A DNA stretch of 64,000 nt from Absicoccus porci. Lineage in GTDB: Bacteria; Bacillota_I; Bacilli_A; Erysipelotrichales; Erysipelotrichaceae. The position numbers and the translations under genes are program-made. The stretch covers positions 94,681 through 158,680 of the forward strand of contig NZ_RJQC01000002.1 of assembly GCF_003725415.1 (NCBI RefSeq), written 5' to 3'. The notes beneath the pieces are model-generated. The model saw nothing but the letters and a program-made list of their open reading frames with translations, made no database searches and was not told the origin of the DNA. Below are positions 59,313-64,000 of this stretch, one piece after another (the first letter of the stretch is position 1; each line of letters opens with the position of its first letter).

Positions 59313-59603
59313 TTATTCTTCACCAAACAAATCGATAGAATCGCCTTCAGCTAATTTAACGATTGCTTTGTGAACAGCTTGGGTTTTACCCATATAGCGA
59401 CCAACACGACGTGGTTTTGATTTTGTGTTGCTCATATTTACTTTAACAACTTTCACGTTGAATGCTTTTTCCACTGCGTTGCGAACTTCAATCTTGTTCA
59501 CACCCTTAGCAACTTCAAAAGTGACTTTGTTGTCTTCAGCCATCAACTTCATACTTTTTTCAGTGATAACTGGGCGAATAATGACATCTCTATAGTCTTT
59601 CAT
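59313..59603 (-). CDS. rplW: Ribosomal protein L23 (uL23)
   Basis: The 96 residues show DVIIRPVITEKSMKLMAEDNKVTFEVAKGVNKIEVRNAVEKAF. Its start overlaps the rplD stop by one base. Confidence 0.97.
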   Translation of the reverse strand: MKDYRDVIIRPVITEKSMKLMAEDNKVTFEVAKGVNKIEVRNAVEKAFNVKVVKVNMSNTKSKPRRVGRYMGKTQAVHKAIVKLAEGDSIDLFGEE

Positions 59604-60232
59604 TATGCCAAAGCCTCCTCAACTTCTTTTACAGCAGCTGCTGTCATAACAACCTTGTTTGCTTTGACAAGATCAAATACATTGATCAAATCACTACGTA
59701 ACATTTTTGCTTCTGGAATGTTACGACTTGATAAATAAGCATTGTTTGCATCTTCTTCTTTACCAACTACGAACAAGGTTTTCTTTGGTGCATTAATTGC
59801 TTCCATGATGCCAACAAACGTTTTTGTTTTTGGTGCATCTACATTGAATTGATCAATGACAGCAAATGCTGTTTCAGCAACTTTTTCACTCAATACAGAA
59901 CGCAATGCAAGATTACGAACTTTCTTATTTACACGATAATGATAATCGCGTGGTACAGCGCCAAATACAGTTCCTCCACCACGGAATTGTGGGGCACGAA
60001 TTGTACCTTGACGAGCACGTCCAGTTCCTTTTTGACGGTATGGCTTACGTCCACCACCGCTTACTTCAGAACGTCCTTTTGTTTTGGCAGTACCTTGACG
60101 TTTACCAGCAGCTTGCATAACTAATACGTCATAGATACATTGTTGATTTGGTTCGATTCCAAATACAACGTCGTTCAATTCGATTGAATCAACGACAGCT
60201 CCGGTCTGGTTAATTACATCGATCTTAGCCAT
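59603..60232 (-). CDS. rplD: Ribosomal protein L4 (uL4)
   Basis: The 209 residues include the exit-tunnel loop GRSEVSGGGRKPYRQKGTGRARQGTIRAPQFRGGG near 55-85. In other bacteria L4 represses the S10 operon. Start overlaps the rplC stop by one base. Confidence 0.97.
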   Translation of the reverse strand: MAKIDVINQTGAVVDSIELNDVVFGIEPNQQCIYDVLVMQAAGKRQGTAKTKGRSEVSGGGRKPYRQKGTGRARQGTIRAPQFRGGGTVFGAVPRDYHYRVNKKVRNLALRSVLSEKVAETAFAVIDQFNVDAPKTKTFVGIMEAINAPKKTLFVVGKEEDANNAYLSSRNIPEAKMLRSDLINVFDLVKANKVVMTAAAVKEVEEALA

Positions 60233-60921
60233 TATTGAGCCTCCTTACTGCTATAGTCGACCAAAGTAACTGGTTCGCTATTTCCTTTTGAAGTCTTCGC
60301 AGTACGAATCATCACGAATCCTTTCTTAGGTCCTGGCACATTTCCTTTGATCAATACATAGTTGTTTTCAACATCAACCTTAATTACTGTCAAGTTTTGG
60401 TTTGTGGTACGATAACCACCTTCATGACCGGCCATGACTGTACCTTTCATGATACGTCCTTGACGAGATGTAATACCATTTGTAGCTAATGAACCAATGT
60501 GACGAATGTTCTTTGATCCACCATGACTACGAGGTCCTTGATGTGCATTGTTACGCACGATCGTACCTTGGTATCCTTTACCCTTGCTTGTTCCGATGAC
60601 ATCGACTGTTTCACCAGCTTCGAAGATATCGGCCTTTACAAGATCGCCAACTTTTACATCTAATTCACAATCACGTACTTCACGGATGAAGCGTTTAGGA
60701 CTTGTGTTTGCTTTGGCACAATGTCCAACGATTGCTTTTGTTGTATTTTTTTCTTTGACTTCATCAAAGCCTAACTGTACGGCATTGTATCCGTCAGTTT
60801 CTACTGTCTTCACCTGAAGAACAACATTTGGTGTAGTTTCTACTACAGTTACGGGAATTAATGTACCGTCTTCTGTGAAGACTTGCGTCATTCCTAATTT
60901 TCTTCCTAATAGTCCTTTCAT
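60232..60921 (-). CDS. rplC: Ribosomal protein L3 (uL3)
   Basis: The 229 residues start MKGLLGRKLGMTQVFTEDGTLIPVTVVE and contain the GHQGPRSHGG-type loop as NNAHQGPRSHGGSKNIRHIGS. Confidence 0.97.
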   Translation of the reverse strand: MKGLLGRKLGMTQVFTEDGTLIPVTVVETTPNVVLQVKTVETDGYNAVQLGFDEVKEKNTTKAIVGHCAKANTSPKRFIREVRDCELDVKVGDLVKADIFEAGETVDVIGTSKGKGYQGTIVRNNAHQGPRSHGGSKNIRHIGSLATNGITSRQGRIMKGTVMAGHEGGYRTTNQNLTVIKVDVENNYVLIKGNVPGPKKGFVMIRTAKTSKGNSEPVTLVDYSSKEAQ

Positions 60922-60936
60922 TCTCAGACACCTCCA

Positions 60937-61248
60937 TTAAAGTTTAATTTCGATGTCGACACCACTAGGAAGGTCTAATCGTTGTAACGAATCAATCGTT
61001 TCCTTTGATGGTGCAACAATCTCAATCAAACGCTTATGCGTACGAATTTCAAACTGTTCACGTGAATATTTGTATTTATGAACAGCACGTAAAATTGTTA
61101 CAACTTGTTTTTCCGTTGGTAGCGGAACGGGACCAACTACTTTTTTAGCTCCGTGTTTTGTCGCTGCTTCGACAATTTTCTTAGCACTATCATCAAGGAT
61201 GCGGTGCTCATACGCCTTAAGGCGAATTCTCATTGTGTTGTTTGCCAT
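60937..61248 (-). CDS. rpsJ: Ribosomal protein S10 (uS10)
   Basis: The 103 residues start [26 protein letters not shown] and include [39 protein letters not shown]. First gene of the S10 operon; AAAGGAG precedes the ATG. Confidence 0.97.
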   Translation of the reverse strand: MANNTMRIRLKAYEHRILDDSAKKIVEAATKHGAKKVVGPVPLPTEKQVVTILRAVHKYKYSREQFEIRTHKRLIEIVAPSKETIDSLQRLDLPSGVDIEIKL

Positions 61249-61258
61249 GTTAACTCCT

Positions 61259-61360
61259 TTCGTTTATTCTAGATAAACATGCTCCATGCGAATTACCTGA
61301 CGCCACCCATGACAACGCTTTTCAGTGGGTCAGCAACCTCGCACTTCTTCGCAGTGCGGG
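61259..61360 (-). promoter_or_regulatory. Structured 5' leader of the S10 operon
   Basis: About 100 bases separate the start site from rpsJ. Three stems are visible on the minus strand: CGCACT/AGTGCG; CTGAC-CCAC/GTGG-GTCAG with one bulged C; and GTTTAT/ATAAAC just before the ribosome binding site. A feedback leader is likely by analogy with other S10 operons, but the ligand is unknown. Confidence 0.55.
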
Positions 61361-61363
61361 ATG

Positions 61364-61392
61364 ATATTACCATGTTTCATGGAGGGATGCAA
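61364..61392 (-). promoter_or_regulatory. S10 operon promoter
   Basis: TTGCAT and TAATAT are 17 bases apart with an extended TG, on the minus strand. This is probably the main promoter for the 25-gene ribosomal cluster. Confidence 0.75.
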
Positions 61393-61417
61393 CCTCTTTT
61401 TTTAGAAAAAAAGGCGT

Positions 61418-61440
61418 TAAAAAAAGCGCATATTGCGCTA
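61418..61440 (-). terminator. Terminator of the aminopeptidase/membrane protein unit
   Basis: The stem AGCGCA with TGCGCT and a 3-base loop is followed by seven U on the minus strand and touches the stop of the gene before it. Confidence 0.85.
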
Positions 61441-62028
61441 AAAACTCTGAAAGATCTTTTCTAGTTTTTTCTTTTGGATCACAAATGAAATGAATAAGAG
61501 GATCAGACTGAAATCAAAGACAGGTGGAAACAAGAATTTCAATAAGACACATAATACAAATGAAGCCCCATCGATCATCTGATACCATCGTTTCGTATCC
61601 ACATATTGATCGATCAAACGATATTTGATATGTAGATTTCGCACCAAGAGTACCAAAGCAATGGCACCTACGATCGCATCCACACTGAAATTGACCACAA
61701 AGGATCGTGTGATCACAGCGCGTAAGAAGAATAAAAACAAGGTAGCCATCATCACGATCACAATGCTCGCAATCGTAAATTTATTTTGATCATCATGAAC
61801 CCTTTGTTCTTTGATCTTTTGATACGCATCCGTACGCATCCATGATCTGATTTCCTTTTGTCGATTTGCTTTCCGTTGCATATGCGGATGTTCAATATAA
61901 TATTGCACCAACATATTCTTTTGTGCATTGGGGATACGCATCCCATCGATCGTATCCAAAAGCTTGCGACTTTCGGTATTCCAATCAACGGATAAGGATG
62001 GATCCAACCACTTCCATTCTCTACTCAT
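61438..62028 (-). CDS. Membrane protein of unknown function
   Basis: ATG 62028 overlaps the end of the aminopeptidase gene and has no clear ribosome binding site, so translation is probably coupled. The 196-residue protein has a soluble N-terminal half (MSREWKWLDPSLSVDWNTESRK...) and four hydrophobic segments (about 87-105, 113-130, 150-163, 166-182), ending in KKKLEKIFQSF. It could be a DUF1129-like protein, but I cannot confirm a family. Confidence 0.65.
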   Translation of the reverse strand: MSREWKWLDPSLSVDWNTESRKLLDTIDGMRIPNAQKNMLVQYYIEHPHMQRKANRQKEIRSWMRTDAYQKIKEQRVHDDQNKFTIASIVIVMMATLFLFFLRAVITRSFVVNFSVDAIVGAIALVLLVRNLHIKYRLIDQYVDTKRWYQMIDGASFVLCVLLKFLFPPVFDFSLILLFISFVIQKKKLEKIFQSF

Positions 62029-63334
62029 CAAATGTCACAGTATCTGCTTCTTCAATCATTAAATTGGCATTGAAGAACGCCTGCAAAGCATCAATCGCAT
62101 AGCTTGTATCCTGTACCCCGGCTGTTTCGTAACTGGAATGCATAGCCAATTGTGGCAAACCAATATCGACCGCATGCACACTTACTTGCGTATTGGATAA
62201 ATTCCCTAAAGTGGATCCCCCGGCCATGTCACTGCGATTCGCAAAGGTTTGTACCGGAATATCATGTTCTTTGCATAGATATGTAAACAAAGCACGACTA
62301 AAGGCATCGGTCGTATATTTCTGATTGGCTGCTTCCTTGATCACGGGACCTTTATTCATCATCGCATAATTCACGGCATCGGACTTATCTCCATGATTGG
62401 GATGAACTGCATGCGCATTATCACAACTTACTAAGAAAGACTTAGAAACGGCTTGATAATAGGCATCGGCATCTTTGCCTAAAGCACTATTGATACGCGT
62501 CAGGACATCATGTAAGAACGTCGACATAGCGCCTTGCTTGGTATTGGAACCGACTTCTTCGTTATCAAAGCAACAATATACATTGATACCGTGTACATTA
62601 TGGGCATGAATAAATCCTTGCAAGGAAACAAAAGCACATTGTAGATCATCCAATTTTGGCGACGAAATAAATTCATCTTGATAGCCCCAGACCACTGGAT
62701 TTTGACGATTCACCAAAAATAAGTCTTTTGCTAAAATTTGTGAAGGTTTCACTCCCAATTCCTTGGCAATCATTTCATCAAAAGCTCCTTTTTTCAAGGC
62801 TCCGGTTGAAAACAGTGGACATAGATCGGTCTTATGATTAAAAGCATATCCTTGATTGATGTCACGATTCATATGGATGGCTAAACTTGGAATCAATAAT
62901 ATATCTTTATCTATATATAATAGTTTCGATTCCATGGCATGTCCCTTTTGAATCAAGACACGACCGGCTACGCTTAATGGACGATCTAGCCAAGTATAAT
63001 CGATCATTCCGCCATAGCCTTCAACATCCAAGCGAAGATATTCATTGGGCCCACTCAGTTCGGGTACACTTTTTACTTTGAACGTTGGCGAATCGGAATG
63101 TGCAGCACTCATTTGAAAATGATAATTGTCAAGTTCTTGACCAATTGTAAAGGCAATAATGCTCGAATGATTGCGAGTTGTATAATATTTACCACCTTTT
63201 TCCAATGTCCAAGATCGACCTTCTGCTAGATACATAAATCCCTCATTTTCCAGATCCGTACGAATGGTTTGGATCGTATGGAACATGCTTGGACTTGATT
63301 GAATAAAATCAAATAATTGTTGTGAAATTTCCAT
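62021..63334 (-). CDS. apeB: M18-family aminopeptidase
   Basis: The 437-residue cytosolic zinc aminopeptidase removes N-terminal (often acidic) residues. Metal and catalytic residues are visible: SAAHSDSPTF (His near 80), CFDNEEVGS (Glu pair near 258), SCDNAHAVHPN (Asp/His near 310) and the final MHSSYETAG (His near 405). Size matches AspAP/ApeB. The ribosome binding site begins directly after a terminator-like hairpin. Confidence 0.93.
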   Translation of the reverse strand: MEISQQLFDFIQSSPSMFHTIQTIRTDLENEGFMYLAEGRSWTLEKGGKYYTTRNHSSIIAFTIGQELDNYHFQMSAAHSDSPTFKVKSVPELSGPNEYLRLDVEGYGGMIDYTWLDRPLSVAGRVLIQKGHAMESKLLYIDKDILLIPSLAIHMNRDINQGYAFNHKTDLCPLFSTGALKKGAFDEMIAKELGVKPSQILAKDLFLVNRQNPVVWGYQDEFISSPKLDDLQCAFVSLQGFIHAHNVHGINVYCCFDNEEVGSNTKQGAMSTFLHDVLTRINSALGKDADAYYQAVSKSFLVSCDNAHAVHPNHGDKSDAVNYAMMNKGPVIKEAANQKYTTDAFSRALFTYLCKEHDIPVQTFANRSDMAGGSTLGNLSNTQVSVHAVDIGLPQLAMHSSYETAGVQDTSYAIDALQAFFNANLMIEEADTVTFDE

Positions 63335-63348
63335 ATATATTTTCCTCC

Positions 63349-63377
63349 TAAAAAAGAGAAACCTCGCGGTTTCTCTT
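63349..63377 (-). terminator. Terminator of the APC permease gene
   Basis: The 10-bp stem AAGAGAAACC with GGTTTCTCTT and GCGA loop is followed by five to six U on the minus strand. The apeB AGGAGG follows at once. Confidence 0.85.
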
Positions 63378-63385
63378 GTACGGGC

Positions 63386-64000
63386 TTATGCCGCTTCTTG
63401 ATCTTGACGTTTGCGAATCATTGGCAAGATCACACCTAGAGCAACCAATACCACTGGCGTGATCACGTTCAAGGCCATGGTCTTGGCATCTGGAGAGTAC
63501 ATTCCCATGATACAGCAAGCAAGCGTTAAAATGAAGCAGAACCATCCAAAGAAAGCCGCCGTTCCTTGGCTTTTCACAAAACGATAGGAACGAGGGAACT
63601 TTTCGCTTTTGCGACGTAGCATGATATAAGCAAAGAAGACCCACAAATAACGGAATGGCATACATACCGAATTCAATTTATTTAATTGAGCTAATACACC
63701 AGCAGCGCCTGGCATAGCGATTTGTACCAAGATAATTGCACCCGATAAGATCACAACCATCCAAATACCATTGATATATGCACCATATTTATTTTGTTTC
63801 AACAATTGTTTTGGAACATATTGACGAGCATTTTTATCATCCAACAACATACGCAATGGCGCATCAATGCTGACAACCAAAGTAGAAAATTGACCAATCG
63901 CATTACATGCTGCATAAACCATCATCAAAGCATTGCCAATACCATAATATTGTCCTAACTTTTCAAAAGCCCAATAAGAACCATTGGCAATATAAGCCGT
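63386..64000 (-). CDS. APC-family amino acid permease, C-terminal part
   Basis: The gene runs off the window; about 204 C-terminal residues are visible, in frame to base 64000. At least five membrane segments are present, with STLVVSIDAPLRMLLDD and LNSVCMPFRYLWVFFAYI, which resemble YjeM/glutamate-GABA-antiporter-like permeases. The C-terminus is short and basic (MIRKRQDQEAA). Substrate is unknown. Confidence 0.8.
   Translation of the reverse strand, partial: TAYIANGSYWAFEKLGQYYGIGNALMMVYAACNAIGQFSTLVVSIDAPLRMLLDDKNARQYVPKQLLKQNKYGAYINGIWMVVILSGAIILVQIAMPGAAGVLAQLNKLNSVCMPFRYLWVFFAYIMLRRKSEKFPRSYRFVKSQGTAAFFGWFCFILTLACCIMGMYSPDAKTMALNVITPVVLVALGVILPMIRKRQDQEAA

Overview
This window is chromosomal DNA from a low-GC Firmicute, most likely of the class Erysipelotrichia. 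The evidence is the 16S/23S/5S sequence, AAGGAGG-type ribosome binding sites almost everywhere, S-box and T-box RNA switches, intrinsic terminators with long U-tracts, the zinc form of S14 and the Ecf/TruA/L13/S9 block downstream of the alpha operon. Most genes lie on the minus strand. No prophage, transposase, tRNA gene or CRISPR array was seen.

Layout by coordinate. 1-6.1 kb: a truncated 2-hydroxyacyl-CoA dehydratase-type activase, metK behind a SAM riboswitch, and metG behind a Met T-box. 6.1-12 kb: an unusual RDD-membrane/PHP fusion, a secreted surface protein with a duplicated domain, and glycogen phosphorylase. 12-16.3 kb: a receiver-less winged-helix protein, divIC, mnmG and a lipid/polysaccharide flippase. 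16.4-20.3 kb: a Dabb protein and NAD(P)H-hydrate repair enzyme face two unknown small genes and a DUF1846 gene across a long inverted repeat. 20.4-25.3 kb: one rRNA operon (16S-23S-5S, no spacer tRNA). 25.3-32.6 kb: rpiB, cytoplasmic alpha-amylase, gdhA, DUF1275, mntP, a DbpA-like helicase and a split Thr/Ser exporter. 32.6-42.6 kb: LysR/PutP, YczE-like protein, nickel-pincer cofactor genes larE-larB-larC with two unknown membrane proteins, an Fe-S aldo/keto reductase, a frameshifted aspartase gene and a divergent Lrp-type regulator. 42.7-61.4 kb: the S10-spc-alpha ribosomal supercluster with secY, adk, rpoA, then trmR, ecfA1-ecfA2-ecfT, truA, rplM, rpsI. 61.4-64 kb: a membrane protein, M18 aminopeptidase and a truncated APC permease.

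Most of the window is housekeeping. The points that stand out are the RDD-PHP fusion with eroded metal-binding motifs, the single-base frameshift in aspA, a structured leader and palindromic promoter in front of rpmJ, a lar operon without larA, three membrane-protein genes whose -10 boxes sit so close to the start codon that leaderless mRNAs are likely, and repeated cases where terminator hairpins overlap the next promoter or abut the next ribosome binding site. I did not find a clear new defence or mobile system. All calls are by reading; no database search was possible.
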